Notes: generated by a model from the letters alone, not told the origin. Counted from the first letter of the stretch, positions 16,359 to 26,300 are shown. The stretch: DNA of 64,000 nucleotides from an archaeon GW2011_AR5 (GCA_000806115.1 JWKQ01000001.1:89784-153783); one strand, 5' to 3'. Numbers and translations: made by a program.

Positions 16359-17744
16359 ATGAAACCGCCATTCCAGAAGGACAGGAAACTAGATTTGTCC
16401 ACGCTGCAGGACTGGCCGAGGAAGGCGCGGGAAGACAAGGCGGCAACTATCGAGAAGACAGTCGAGAAATGTCCCTATTGCTCGTCAAAGAAGATAGTCA
16501 AACGCGGCACGCGGAAGAAGAAGCTGGAAGAAGTGCAGCTCTACCTGTGCAATGATTGCGAGAAAGTTTTTACACCTCAAAGAGTGAAAGGAAAAACCTT
16601 CCCGTTGAAGATGATAATAGACGGGCTGAGTTGGTATAACATGGGATATTCGCTTGAGGATTCATGCAATTTTCTGAAGGAACACTACGGCCATGATGTG
16701 CAACCCACAACCCTCTCCAACTGGCTCGAGGAATTCGGCAAGCTTTGCACGTACTCGAGGATGCGCGAGTTCGGGAAGAAACTTTATACGCCGAACCAGA
16801 TAATACAAAGTGTTACGCTCTTCCACCGGCAGGTCTATCGATACCGCTATCACCGCGCGAAGGCGGAATTATGCCTGCAGGAATTTCGCAACGCAAGGCT
16901 TTCGCCGCTGAAGGAGTATCTTGAAGCTGTGATGGCCGAATGCCCGCATCAGCTTTTCAGGGATGGAGGGCGAGCTTCGGATAACGCCAAGTTCGACCTT
17001 TCGCAACTCATCGTCAACGAGCGGTTCAACTTCGCTGTTCGGCTTGCCCAGTTCGTGCTGCAGGCCGTGAACAACAACCGCGAGCGGCATGAGATACTGC
17101 AAAAGTTCATGCTCGCGAATGATTCCGTCACGGTAGCAGCTGAAGTTCCTGTGTACATCGACAGCGATGATATTGACCATATGAAGATTGCACTGGGATT
17201 TGAGATTCCTGATATTTTCCGTTCCACTGCTGGCGTTGAACAGAGCTTTGCCGGCGAGTCCCAAGAAAATACCGGCAGGGACTTGCCCTCAACGGACGGT
17301 AATGACGGCAAGGGGGCGTACGGGGACAATCCGCAAAGCTCGGTATCAACTGCGGCACAAGGACGACAGATAATAACAGGACACATAGACTTCCTGCAAA
17401 TCCGCAACGGCTCCGTGCACATACTCGACTACAAGCCGAATGCGCACAAGGAAAGGCCGATAGGACAGCTGACAATATATGCGCTCGCTTTGTCACGGCT
17501 CACCGGCCTGCGGCTTTTTGACATGAAATGCGCGTGGTTCGACGACAAGAATTATTATGAGTTCTTCCCGCTGCATGTTGTTTACAAAAGACATAAGATA
17601 AAAATAACCAAAGACCAGACAAGGTTGAACCAGATGCGTTCCGCTGCCGGCATTGAGGAGATTTCCAGTACGCCCCAAAATACCGGCAGGGACTTAGCAT
17701 CAACGGCAGGCAATGAAAGCAGGGGGACAGACGATGGAGATTAG
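16359..17744 (+). CDS. zinc-ribbon/HTH protein with RecB-like PD-(D/E)XK nuclease domain
   Basis: Protein of 461 aa. Residues about 38-70 form a zinc ribbon ('CPYCSSKKIV...CNDCEKVF'). An HTH follows ('GYSLEDSCNFLKEHYG', 'TTLSNWLEEF'), as at the front of several insertion-sequence transposases. In place of a DDE domain the C-terminal half shows RecB/Cas4-type motifs: 'AEVPVYI', 'GHIDF', 'HILDYKP', 'QLTIYALAL'. A segment of about 30 aa is present twice ('QENTGRDLPSTDGN' near 305 and 'QNTGRDLASTAGN' near 445). It probably binds and cuts DNA; lying between adhesin genes, it is a candidate for adhesin recombination. GGAG lies 12 nt before ATG 16359. Confidence 0.7.
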   Translation: MKPPFQKDRKLDLSTLQDWPRKAREDKAATIEKTVEKCPYCSSKKIVKRGTRKKKLEEVQLYLCNDCEKVFTPQRVKGKTFPLKMIIDGLSWYNMGYSLEDSCNFLKEHYGHDVQPTTLSNWLEEFGKLCTYSRMREFGKKLYTPNQIIQSVTLFHRQVYRYRYHRAKAELCLQEFRNARLSPLKEYLEAVMAECPHQLFRDGGRASDNAKFDLSQLIVNERFNFAVRLAQFVLQAVNNNRERHEILQKFMLANDSVTVAAEVPVYIDSDDIDHMKIALGFEIPDIFRSTAGVEQSFAGESQENTGRDLPSTDGNDGKGAYGDNPQSSVSTAAQGRQIITGHIDFLQIRNGSVHILDYKPNAHKERPIGQLTIYALALSRLTGLRLFDMKCAWFDDKNYYEFFPLHVVYKRHKIKITKDQTRLNQMRSAAGIEEISSTPQNTGRDLASTAGNESRGTDDGD

Positions 17745-18204
17745 AAAAGTTTCCAATAACTTTCACGGGACAAAATTCTTCCCGAAAAGGCCGGTCAGGA
17801 GTTTCAGAGACTTGGAAGTATACCAGAAGACATCGCAGGCGAGCTCGGACGTGATGAGAAAAATCACGCCTAAGATAACCGGCAAGTACCCGATGACGGA
17901 CAAGATGAGCCAGTGTTTGCTCACCATACCGAACCTCATCGCAGAGGCGCATTCGCGGAGATTCGAGGACGAGAAAGCGGGCCTGAAGCTGCTGGATGAA
18001 TCAATGGCCGAATGCAACAAGATGGTTGTCTATCTTGAGCAGGTGCGCGACATATATGGCGGCGAAGTTGACAGGGGCGTGTGCGAGGAACTCATCAAGA
18101 CGTACATCTATTCGCGCGAAAAGATATTCAGGCTTTACAAGTCATGGAAGAGGTTTCAGGAAGAGCACGAGAGAAATGCGGGCAGGATACGGGAGGTTAA
18201 ATGA
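17734..18204 (+). CDS. four-helix-bundle protein (S23/Avd-like family)
   Basis: I use ATG 17734 ('MEIRKVSNNFHG', GGGG 8 nt upstream) instead of 17713; it overlaps the nuclease stop by 11 nt. The 156-aa protein has the family pattern 'FRDLEVYQKTSQASSDVM', 'SQCLLTIPNLIAEAHSRR', and long amphipathic helices to the end. This family includes the accessory variability determinant (Avd) of diversity-generating retroelements and the S23 insertion protein; both bind nucleic acid. No reverse transcriptase is in the window. Tight coupling to the nuclease gene suggests a shared job. Confidence 0.7.
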   Translation: MEIRKVSNNFHGTKFFPKRPVRSFRDLEVYQKTSQASSDVMRKITPKITGKYPMTDKMSQCLLTIPNLIAEAHSRRFEDEKAGLKLLDESMAECNKMVVYLEQVRDIYGGEVDRGVCEELIKTYIYSREKIFRLYKSWKRFQEEHERNAGRIREVK

Positions 18205-18507
18205 ATGATACCAACCCTACCGATAGTATTCTGGATTGCGGCAGCGGGCCTGATAGGCGGACTAGTGAGAGGACTTGTGGGCGTGCTCAAAGCATTGAGG
18301 CAGGGCAGGAAGTTCAAGTGGAAATATTTTGCAGTCACGATGGCGATGTCCGCTCTCATCGGGCTGATTGCCGCGATGTTCGTGGAGAATGACGTGCGGT
18401 TTGCGATACTTGCGGGATATGTCGGCGGGGATTTCATTGAATCGTTGTACAAAGTCCGGTTCCGGGAGAAGTACAAGCCCTCTAACCGGAAGGTGAGGAT
18501 ACCGTGA
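18205..18507 (+). CDS. small membrane protein, two or three helices
   Basis: Protein of 100 aa. Hydrophobic segments are 'PTLPIVFWIAAAGLIGGLV', 'YFAVTMAMSALIGLIAAMFV' and perhaps 'VRFAILAGYVGGDFIESLY', followed by a basic tail. Its ATG follows the four-helix-bundle stop directly, with GGAGG upstream, so it is co-translated. Size and the 'GYVGGDFIE' stretch recall small phage holin-like proteins, but that is weak. Function unknown. Confidence 0.65.
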   Translation: MIPTLPIVFWIAAAGLIGGLVRGLVGVLKALRQGRKFKWKYFAVTMAMSALIGLIAAMFVENDVRFAILAGYVGGDFIESLYKVRFREKYKPSNRKVRIP

Positions 18508-18525
18508 AAAATGGAGGCTTTAATA

Positions 18526-18563
18526 GTTATATCAATTGATATATTATATCAGATGATATAACT
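18526..18563. promoter_or_regulatory. tandem operator palindromes of the RelE-type toxin-antitoxin operon
   Basis: TATATCAATTGATATA (18528-18543) and TTATATCAGATGATATAA (18544-18561) abut each other, and the outer AGTTATATCA/TGATATAACT also pair. They lie 20-55 nt before the antitoxin ATG. Typical of toxin-antitoxin autorepression. The ATATCA-NN-TGATAT core resembles the palindromes at 10600-10641. Confidence 0.6.
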
Positions 18564-18581
18564 ACTGGGTGGGGAATCGAT

Positions 18582-18869
18582 ATGGAGAAGCTTAATGAGA
18601 AGGGTATACTGAGATATCCAAGATTAGATACTGTGCTCATGGTGGAAGAATTCATACGCGAGCACAGCGGCGAGTACAGACGAAAACAGCTTTGGGAAAA
18701 ACTGCCGAAGGGCATGATGTACCAGACGTTCCAGGTAATACTCGCATACCTTTACGAATCCAACAAGATATCTGTTGATTCCGAGGGGAAGATAGGATGG
18801 ATATGGGACCCCGAAGGCGTTGCGAAATACATGAAGAAAAAACATCTGTTCTGGAGAAATAAGAAATGA
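18582..18869 (+). CDS. winged-HTH-like antitoxin of a RelE-type pair
   Basis: Protein of 95 aa with a winged-helix look ('YRRKQLWEKLPKGMMYQTFQ', then 'LAYLYESNKISVDSEGKIGW'). Its stop overlaps the start of the next gene (ATGA). The downstream RelE-like toxin and the palindromic operators point to an antitoxin/repressor role. The family is not named. Confidence 0.7.
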   Translation: MEKLNEKGILRYPRLDTVLMVEEFIREHSGEYRRKQLWEKLPKGMMYQTFQVILAYLYESNKISVDSEGKIGWIWDPEGVAKYMKKKHLFWRNKK

Positions 18870-19198
18870 AATCAAACATAGTTTTTGCAGATGCGAGGAT
18901 AAAGGCGGCATTCAATAAGCTCAGGGCATCAAAAACAGAGAGCAAAATGCTTCATGAATTCATGCTCAGGGCATTTGATGATTTAGAGAAGGATGCATTC
19001 TGCGGCATACAGATACCAAAAAATCTTATACCGAAGGAGTATGAAAAAAGATACGGGAAACTCAACAACTTGTGGAAGTACAACCTGCCGAATGCGTGGC
19101 GGCTTATTTACACAATTAAGACAGAAGAGGTCCTTGTTCTTAGCGTAGTCCTCGAGTGGATGGACCACAAGAATTATGAAAGGAGGTTCGGCTACTGA
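18866..19198 (+). CDS. RelE/ParE-superfamily toxin
   Basis: Protein of 110 aa. The end 'LWKYNLPNAWRLIYTIKTEE', 'VLSVVLEWMDHKNYERRFGY' is the beta-sheet core and C-terminal 'H..YerrfgY' of RelE-like toxins, which cleave mRNA on the ribosome. The conserved Arg ('AWRLIY') is present. Coupled by a 4-nt overlap to the HTH gene. Its stop codon overlaps the start of adhesin 2 (TGATG), so the toxin-antitoxin pair and the adhesin may share a transcript. Confidence 0.8.
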   Translation: MKSNIVFADARIKAAFNKLRASKTESKMLHEFMLRAFDDLEKDAFCGIQIPKNLIPKEYEKRYGKLNNLWKYNLPNAWRLIYTIKTEEVLVLSVVLEWMDHKNYERRFGY

Positions 19199-22100
19199 TG
19201 ACATGGCACCTGAAGCTTGCAATCGCAGTATTTCTTGCCGTATCAATGATTCATCCAGCCAACGCGGCAGGCTCGAGCAATGTCACGCTGCTGTACGGCT
19301 GGAACGGCACCAACTTCGTGCCCCTTCTGACAGATGCAAACGGCACTCTGCTCAGCTCACTGAACACGACTGACAGCATCGGGCTTTACCCGGACATCAA
19401 CAACACATACGACATCGGCAGCGCTTCGAAGCTGTGGGCTAATCTCTATGTGCGCTCTATAAGAGGAGGCTCGGGACCTCTGTCATTGTTCGCCGGCGAG
19501 TCGGAGAGGATAACGCTGCTGGCCAACAATAATGTGGGGATTGGGACGACTTCACCAAATGCTACTTTGCATGTTGCGAGCACGTCCGTGACAGGAGCGT
19601 TGCGAATCACGAATGCGTCAAACAATCTGGAAGTTTTCTTTGTCAATACAAGCTCGGGCAACGTAGGCATCGGGACGACGAGTCCTGCTAAGAAACTTCA
19701 TGTTTACGGAGCAGATGGCGACAACCTAATGAGACTCGAAGGTAATGGTGAATACCTTGATGTCACAAACAGGGCAGAGTTTAATCTGTTTAGATTAACT
19801 GGTAGTGGTGTGGGTATGGATTTTATTACAACAAGTGGTGGAAGCTGGGCAGCTGGAGGGGGATATATCAGATTTAGCCCGAATACAGCAGAAGCGATGA
19901 GAATCACAACCGGTGGCAACGTAGGCATCGGGACGACGAGCCCAAGCGCGGGACTCCAGATAAACAGGTCCAATCCTACATTAAGGACTAACGGCTCGGT
20001 GTTCATTGACGGCAGAGTCGGCATTGGAACGGAAAGCCCTGACTTTAAGACGCAGATTGGGGTTTCCAGTATCACAACATTTGGTTATCCTTTACTTCTT
20101 CTTGAGACGACTGGCACGGTAGGTCAAATGGCTACCATCGGTTTTGGTCGTGATAATGGTATTGGAATGACGGCCACAGCGGAAATAGGATATATTCCAA
20201 CGTCTTTTGCCAGCTACGGGAAAGGCAGCCTGGTTTTTGCCACACGGGATTCAGAGGGACAAAATGACATACCAACAGAGCGTATGAGAATAGACAGCTC
20301 AGGCAACGTAGGCATAGGGACGACGGCGCCGTTGGCGAAACTGGAGGTGAATGGGACTAATACTGTCAACAATTTATCATTGTCCGTGAACGGGTCATTG
20401 TACGTGAATAGCAGCGGCAACGTAGGTATCGGGGACACGGCACCCGGCGCGAAGTTTGTAGTGGAAGGAGTCAACTCTGCCAATAATTTGTCAGTGGATT
20501 TGGATGACGTGTTTTATATCAATGGAAGCAACGTAGGCATCGGGACGACTGCGCCAACTGAAATTCTGACAGTTGTCAAAGCTGATGATGAAACATTTTT
20601 AGGTCTGAGTGGCGCTAGCGGAAGTTATACTTCTATGGCGATTGGCCGCACCGCTGCAGAAGCAAGGTTAGCTATTGCCGCAGTTGCGGGACAGTGGTCT
20701 ACAAACGCAGTTGCCGGTGATGCAGTTTTGCGAGTAGATGACTCAACTAAAAAACTTCATTTTTTAGCAGGAGCAGGAACTGAGGTAATGACAATCACAT
20801 CCTCCAGCGTCGGCATCGGGGACACGTCTCCGCAAGCTAAATTTGTTGTTGAAGGTGTTAATTCGACTAACAACCTTTCACTTGATGTTGATGATGTCTT
20901 ATATGTCAACCAGAGCAGTGTCGGCATCGGGACGACGGCGCCAAAAGCGAAGTTACAAATTGGAAATGCGCCGGACGGTATTACAGCCGAAACGGACGGC
21001 TTTTCGGTTCGGTCAAGCAGCACAGCTAATAATCGCGCTGTCGTGTTTGAACAAGCAAGCGCAGTAAGTACTAATGAAGCATTGGTAGTAGGACATATGA
21101 GCAGCACTGCCACAACTCGCGTATTTGGTGTGTTCGGTGGCAACGGGGCAGCTGATGCGTTTGCCAATTACAGATTTATTGTTCTATCAGGAGGAAATGT
21201 TGGCATCGGGACGACGAGCCCAAGCGCGGGACTACAAATCAATACTTCAAATCCGACATTGAGGACGAACGGGTCGGTGTTCATTGACGGCAACGTAGGC
21301 ATCGGGACGACGAATCCAAGAGCCGCTTTAGAAGTTTATGACTCGGCTCTAATTATTAGTAAGCCGACAGGTACTGATAAAAATTGGCGCTTTCTGCCAA
21401 GTGATACCACCGCAGGAGACCTGGCAATTCAACAGTCGGCAACTTCAGGCGGCATTGATTTCGCAGCCAAGGTTACATTTGGAGCAACCGGCAGTGTAGG
21501 CATCGGGACGACGAGCCCACAGCGAGGCTTGCATCTCAACGGCAGCAATTCGGTGGGCTCCCCTGAATTCGTTATATCAAATACTGACATGGTCTCGGGC
21601 GGAAGGAATTTCAACATAGAAGCTGACACAACTGGGACAGACTTTTGGGCGCTTAGGACACTCACTGATGATTTCATCGCGCAAAATACAATGTTCATGT
21701 CGTTCCAGACAGGCACAGGGAATATTGGCATCGGGACGACGGCACCAAGCACTGCTTTAGACATTAGAAGAAATGGAACATTAAACTTAATGGTGGGCAA
21801 TACAAACAACACATTAGGGGATGTTGGACAAATTGCAGAAATTATCCTTAATCCGGCTACACAACTCTATGGAACAACCGAAGCTCCAAGGATTTATGGT
21901 TATCAAGAAGAAGCAAGTCCGTATAAAGCGGGAATATGGTTTGATACGTATGCCGGTGGAGGAATACGTTCTACAAGAATGGTTATTCAAGGAAACGGCA
22001 ACGTAGGCATTGGAGGCACAGATGCTTCATATCAATTATCAATAACGGAAGCAAGCGGGGCAGGCGCTTTTCAAGCTAGTAGTGCCCAAAATATCCTTGC

Positions 22101-22740
22101 TCTCTATAATAGTAATGACAACAATAACAACTGGGCGAATATGGTCTTCCGCTTCGGTCCCTCAGGTATTATAGGAGGAGTTATTGGTGTAAATTCAGAT
22201 AATACAGGTGCAGGGTTAGGGGCTTTGCACTTTGCTACTAGAGATGGCACGAGCCTAGCCCAAAGAATGGTTATATCCAACTCTGGCAACGTCGGCATCG
22301 GGACGACGAGCCCAAGCGCGGGACTCCAGATAAACACGTCGAACCCGACTCTGCGGACTAACGGGACTGTAACTATTGACGGTGTCCTAACCATAAGGGA
22401 CGATATTAATCAATTTAATAAAGTAATGACCGGCGGCAACTCGGGCCCTTCGGGCAACACAGGCATCCAGAGTTTTGTTGCATATGACCTGAATAACAAC
22501 GACGAGAAGAATATATCGTCGTCGGGCGGGCTATATTTCATATATGACAGCGGTGACGCAACTAAGTACGCGGTGATTTCCTACTCGGGAAGTACTGTAG
22601 CTGCGATATCCACTGGCTCAAGCGTTTCGACAACAAAAGATACATCGAGCAAGATAAACATATATGCAGAGAACAGCAAGCTTGTCGTACAGAACAAGCT
22701 CGGCTCGTTGACCACACCATTCATCTATAGATTTGGGTAA
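19198..22740 (+). CDS. giant secreted adhesin 2 with VGIGTTSP repeats and a distinct C-terminal domain
   Basis: Protein of 1180 aa. Signal peptide 'LKLAIAVFLAVSMIHPANA'. An N-terminal domain shared with adhesin 3 reads 'LYGWNGTNFVPL' and 'WANLYVRSIRGGSGPLSLFA'. About 15 'VGIGTTSP'-type repeats follow, with heterogeneous segments between them. Unlike adhesins 1 and 3 it does not end in the 'YAEWM' domain. After the last repeat (about residue 1030) come 'FNKVMTGGNSGPSGNTGIQS' and a final strand-rich domain ending 'TTPFIYRFG'. The missing domain type is found as an orphan cassette 69 nt downstream. Probably a surface fibre. Confidence 0.8.
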   Translation: MTWHLKLAIAVFLAVSMIHPANAAGSSNVTLLYGWNGTNFVPLLTDANGTLLSSLNTTDSIGLYPDINNTYDIGSASKLWANLYVRSIRGGSGPLSLFAGESERITLLANNNVGIGTTSPNATLHVASTSVTGALRITNASNNLEVFFVNTSSGNVGIGTTSPAKKLHVYGADGDNLMRLEGNGEYLDVTNRAEFNLFRLTGSGVGMDFITTSGGSWAAGGGYIRFSPNTAEAMRITTGGNVGIGTTSPSAGLQINRSNPTLRTNGSVFIDGRVGIGTESPDFKTQIGVSSITTFGYPLLLLETTGTVGQMATIGFGRDNGIGMTATAEIGYIPTSFASYGKGSLVFATRDSEGQNDIPTERMRIDSSGNVGIGTTAPLAKLEVNGTNTVNNLSLSVNGSLYVNSSGNVGIGDTAPGAKFVVEGVNSANNLSVDLDDVFYINGSNVGIGTTAPTEILTVVKADDETFLGLSGASGSYTSMAIGRTAAEARLAIAAVAGQWSTNAVAGDAVLRVDDSTKKLHFLAGAGTEVMTITSSSVGIGDTSPQAKFVVEGVNSTNNLSLDVDDVLYVNQSSVGIGTTAPKAKLQIGNAPDGITAETDGFSVRSSSTANNRAVVFEQASAVSTNEALVVGHMSSTATTRVFGVFGGNGAADAFANYRFIVLSGGNVGIGTTSPSAGLQINTSNPTLRTNGSVFIDGNVGIGTTNPRAALEVYDSALIISKPTGTDKNWRFLPSDTTAGDLAIQQSATSGGIDFAAKVTFGATGSVGIGTTSPQRGLHLNGSNSVGSPEFVISNTDMVSGGRNFNIEADTTGTDFWALRTLTDDFIAQNTMFMSFQTGTGNIGIGTTAPSTALDIRRNGTLNLMVGNTNNTLGDVGQIAEIILNPATQLYGTTEAPRIYGYQEEASPYKAGIWFDTYAGGGIRSTRMVIQGNGNVGIGGTDASYQLSITEASGAGAFQASSAQNILALYNSNDNNNNWANMVFRFGPSGIIGGVIGVNSDNTGAGLGALHFATRDGTSLAQRMVISNSGNVGIGTTSPSAGLQINTSNPTLRTNGTVTIDGVLTIRDDINQFNKVMTGGNSGPSGNTGIQSFVAYDLNNNDEKNISSSGGLYFIYDSGDATKYAVISYSGSTVAAISTGSSVSTTKDTSSKINIYAENSKLVVQNKLGSLTTPFIYRFG

Positions 22741-22808
22741 GTAAAGGTGAAATAAAATGGGACAGTCTTTGACAAAAGGGCAGCGGACAACATCGGCAAG
22801 GTGAAATA

Positions 22809-23237
22809 ATGGGACAAGGAACTCCTGCAAAATTTTTGAAGAAACAGGAACAAGAAGAAAATCGCGCCAACCCCGGTATCGGGACGACGAGCCCCGACTA
22901 CAAATTAGATGTAAATGGGAATATCAATGCGACATCGTATAGAAGCAATGGCACTGACTATGCGGAGTGGATGAGAAAGGCAAATATAAGCGAGTCAATC
23001 TCGGCAGGGGATGTTGTTGCGGTGGTTGGCGGCAGGATAACAAATCCTGTCAACCTCGGCAGCGGGACCGCCACCTATCGGTCTGTCAATAATACGTACG
23101 GAATGCCGGATCCCATATTCAAGAAATACAGGGTATTGCATCGAATCGGAGATTCATGCAAATTGTGCGATTGCATAGCAATCAGCACAATATTTAGGGC
23201 AGACTTGCTGAAGAATCAGGAGGAGCGCCCGCTATGA
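22809..23237 (+). pseudogene. orphan adhesin C-terminal cassette 1
   Basis: An ORF of 142 codons without signal peptide. From 'GIGTTSPDYKLDVNGNINAT' to 'KITNPVNLG'-like 'RITNPVNLGSG' it matches the start of the C-terminal domain of adhesins 1 and 3 almost residue for residue, including 'NGTDYAEWM'. It then diverges ('TATYRSVNNTYG...') into sequence unlike the domain. Two short copies of AGGTGAAATAA(A)ATGGGACA (about 22746 and 22799) precede it; GTGAAATAA is the normal 3' end of adhesins 1 and 3 or close to it. It reads as a displaced or donor module. Translation is doubtful. Confidence 0.7.
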
Positions 23238-23335
23238 TAACGAATAAATTCCTTCACGCCTTTGCGAAATTCAGGATCTTCCATAGCCTTCGCTGTCTGT
23301 TTTGTAATCTTGTGCTTGTGCTTGTACTTGGCCAT
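23216..23335 (-). CDS. small basic protein (39 aa) between orphan cassette and adhesin 3
   Basis: Below the ORF-track limit: 'MAKYKHKHKITKQTAKAMED' then 'PEFRKGVKEFIRYHSGRSS'. It is Lys/His rich with plausible codon use on the minus strand, while the plus-strand extension of adhesin 3 over the same bases looks unnatural. A TATA-like TTTTAAGTAT lies about 40-50 nt upstream. I do not recognise it. It may be an intruding remnant or a real small gene. Confidence 0.4.
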   Translation of the reverse strand: MAKYKHKHKITKQTAKAMEDPEFRKGVKEFIRYHSGRSS

Positions 23336-23365
23336 AAAGTTTCAACTCTGTCACATGGGTATCCA

Positions 23366-26300
23366 GTGAAATACTTAAAATTATCTATAATTGTCCTGCT
23401 CGCTTTATTCATTATTCAACCATCAAATGCCTCGACAACCAACGTATCAATTTTATACGGCTGGAACGGCACCAACTTCGTGCCCGTTCAGGTGACGGAT
23501 GCCGGCGCAATCAAGACGGACATAAATCTATCACAGTCAACCGGACTTTCACCCAAGCTGAATAACACTTACGACCTCGGACAGACAGGCTTCCTCTGGG
23601 CAAACGTGTATGTGCGCAGCATCCGCGGCGGCTCGGGACCTCTGTCGCTGTTCGCCGGAGAATCAGAACGCTTAACGCTGCTGGCGGGCGGGAACGTCGG
23701 AGTGAACTCAGCTTCGCCTCAATATAAATTTGAGGTTGGCGGCAACGCTAACATAACCGGCGAACTTCTTGTGAGCAATGTATCTTTGCTTGACCGCACT
23801 CAGAGCGACAACACCACACAAAACAATGCAATAACAGCCAATAACCAGACGCTCTCGGACAGGTTCGGAGGCGACAACACGACACAGAACAACCTGATAA
23901 CTGGCAACAACAACACACTTCTTGCTAACCTTGGACAGAAGCTTAACCTCACCGGCGGGACGCTTAGCGGAAAGCTGAACGTTTCCGGCACAGACATCAC
24001 CAATAATATTTCCCTCGCAGTGAACAACACTCTCTATGTCAACACGAGCGCGGACAGGGTGGGTGTAGGAACGTCAGCACCCACACAGGCGCTGCACGTG
24101 GTCGGCTCGCTGAACGTCACGGGCAGCATCTGGTCAAGCGACGCCAACATAACCGCGTTCACGAACGTCTCCATCGCATACGGATACAATGGCTCGAACT
24201 TTGTGCCGCTCACCACAACTTCAGGCGGGGTTCTCAAGCTGTCAGTTGCCCAGTCATCCGCGAGCCATCTCACTGGCACGCAGAGCAACGCAACTTCCAT
24301 GCTCATCTCGAACAACCTCACCGTTCTCAAGAACCTCTCAGTCGGCACCACCACTCTTTTCGTCGACCAGACTGCCACGCGCGTTGGTATAAGCACTGCT
24401 TCGCCTTCGGCTACATTGGAAGTTTCCGGATATAATGTCGTGAATAATATTTCCCTGAACGTCAACAACACTTTGTATGTGAACAACTCGGGCGGCGGCA
24501 ACGTAGGCATCGGGACTACCGCGCCAGGCTATAAATTAGATGTAAATGGAGATACAAATCTTGCTGGTGCTGTGACAGGGGTTTCAACATTGGGATTGTC
24601 AGGCACAATCACCTCTAGCAAGTCTGGGTGGTTCGCTACGCAATCGGTAGCTGGAACAGTTTACCGCGGGATGTACATGGAAAATACAAATTCTGGCTTA
24701 TTTCTTGGGGTTGAGGGTACTCCTGGAGGGACAATACTCACAGGATCTACAGCATACGCAGCTGTCATCAATCAACAGGCTAACAAGCTAATGCAATTTG
24801 GTACTAACAACGCCGTGCGTATGACTATAGATAACACTGGCCTCGTCGGCATAGGAACAACTTCACCGTCAGCCGGTCTCCAGATAAACACGTCCAACCC
24901 TACATTAAGGACGAACGGGTCTGTTTTTATTGACGGCTCCGTGGGAATCGGCGATACGTCACCCGGAGCGAAACTGGTAGTTGAAGGCGTCAACTCCGCC
25001 AACAACCTGTCATTGGATATTGATGATGTCTTTTACGTCAATGGAAGCAACGTCGGCATCGGGACGGCTGCGCCGGGAGTCAAGCTGCATGTCAACAGCG
25101 GCGCCGGCGCGATGTTTGTGATTCAGAAGGCAACAGCTTTCACAGGAAGCCAATACATAGATTTCCGTGATAGCACAGGCGCCGAAATAGCTTACGTTGG
25201 ATATGGCAGCTCTACACAAGATGACTTCTATATATCAAACGTCCAAAATGCAAATCTTACCTTCCAGACTAACGGAAGCATAAGAATGATACTAAATAGG
25301 GACGGCAACGTCGGCATCGGGACGACGGCACCTCAGGATGCTCTCCATGTGTCCGGCGGTTCGGGGACTTCGATGACTGTTGCAAGCACCACAAACGGCA
25401 ACAATGCGCTGCTTAAGATAATGACTTCGCGCTCGGCCACTGCTTCGTTGAATTATGGATGGCAGCTAAACGCGACTGATGACGGAGCTACTCCTTCAAT
25501 GGCGCTGAGAATATCGAGAATATCCGAGGGTTCCGTGTCGGACAAGGTAACAATAGACACTAGCGGCAACGTAGGCATAGGGACGACGAGTCCAAGCGCA
25601 ACACTGACTGTTTCCGGCGCCGAAGGCGCAAACGGAGTGTCAAACCTTTGGGCTGACGATGGAGACGACGCTGCCGACAAGTGGAGCCTGACAGCCGGCA
25701 CCGACGGAGTCCTCACACTGGTTCCCGGAACTGCCAATGACGCCGACTCGGACGCTATATATCTGGGAGCGGGCGGAGCAATCAGCAGCACTCGCGGCGC
25801 CATAATACAGTTGTACGGCAATGAGGCTTCTAGCAGCGGAGGCTCCCTTGCTTTCGTCGCTGGAAACATCGACGGAGGCAACCAGACTTTTAGCACAGGC
25901 GGCAACGAACGCATGCGAATCACTTATGCGGGCAGCGTAGGCATCGGGACGACGGGGCCGAACGCTAGGCTGCACGTCAACAGCACTTCTGCAGCTGCCG
26001 CAAGAATTCAGGGCACGAGCACCGATGCAACAGTCCTTATCATGATGAACGACGACACCACACCACAGAGCTGGGGGCTTGGCGTTTCCGGAACAAACAA
26101 CTTGGGCGGGGCTTCGAACAACGGGAACTTCTACATCCGTGACGAGACAAGAGGAGCTGTCGTTATGACGATTAACAAGACCACCGGCAACGTAGGCATC
26201 GGGACGACGAGCCCCAACTATAAGTTAGACGTGAACGGCAACATAAACGCAACAAGCTACAGAAGCAACGGAACTGACTACGGCGAGTGGATGGAAAAAC

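Noticed and set aside
16153-16362. 69-aa ORF after adhesin 1
   Set aside because: No domain or coding character beyond its first codons; more likely a remnant of an orphan cassette start plus inverted repeats.
17734-18204. Diversity-generating retroelement
   Set aside because: An Avd-like protein is present, but I found no reverse transcriptase and no template/variable repeat pair with A-specific changes.
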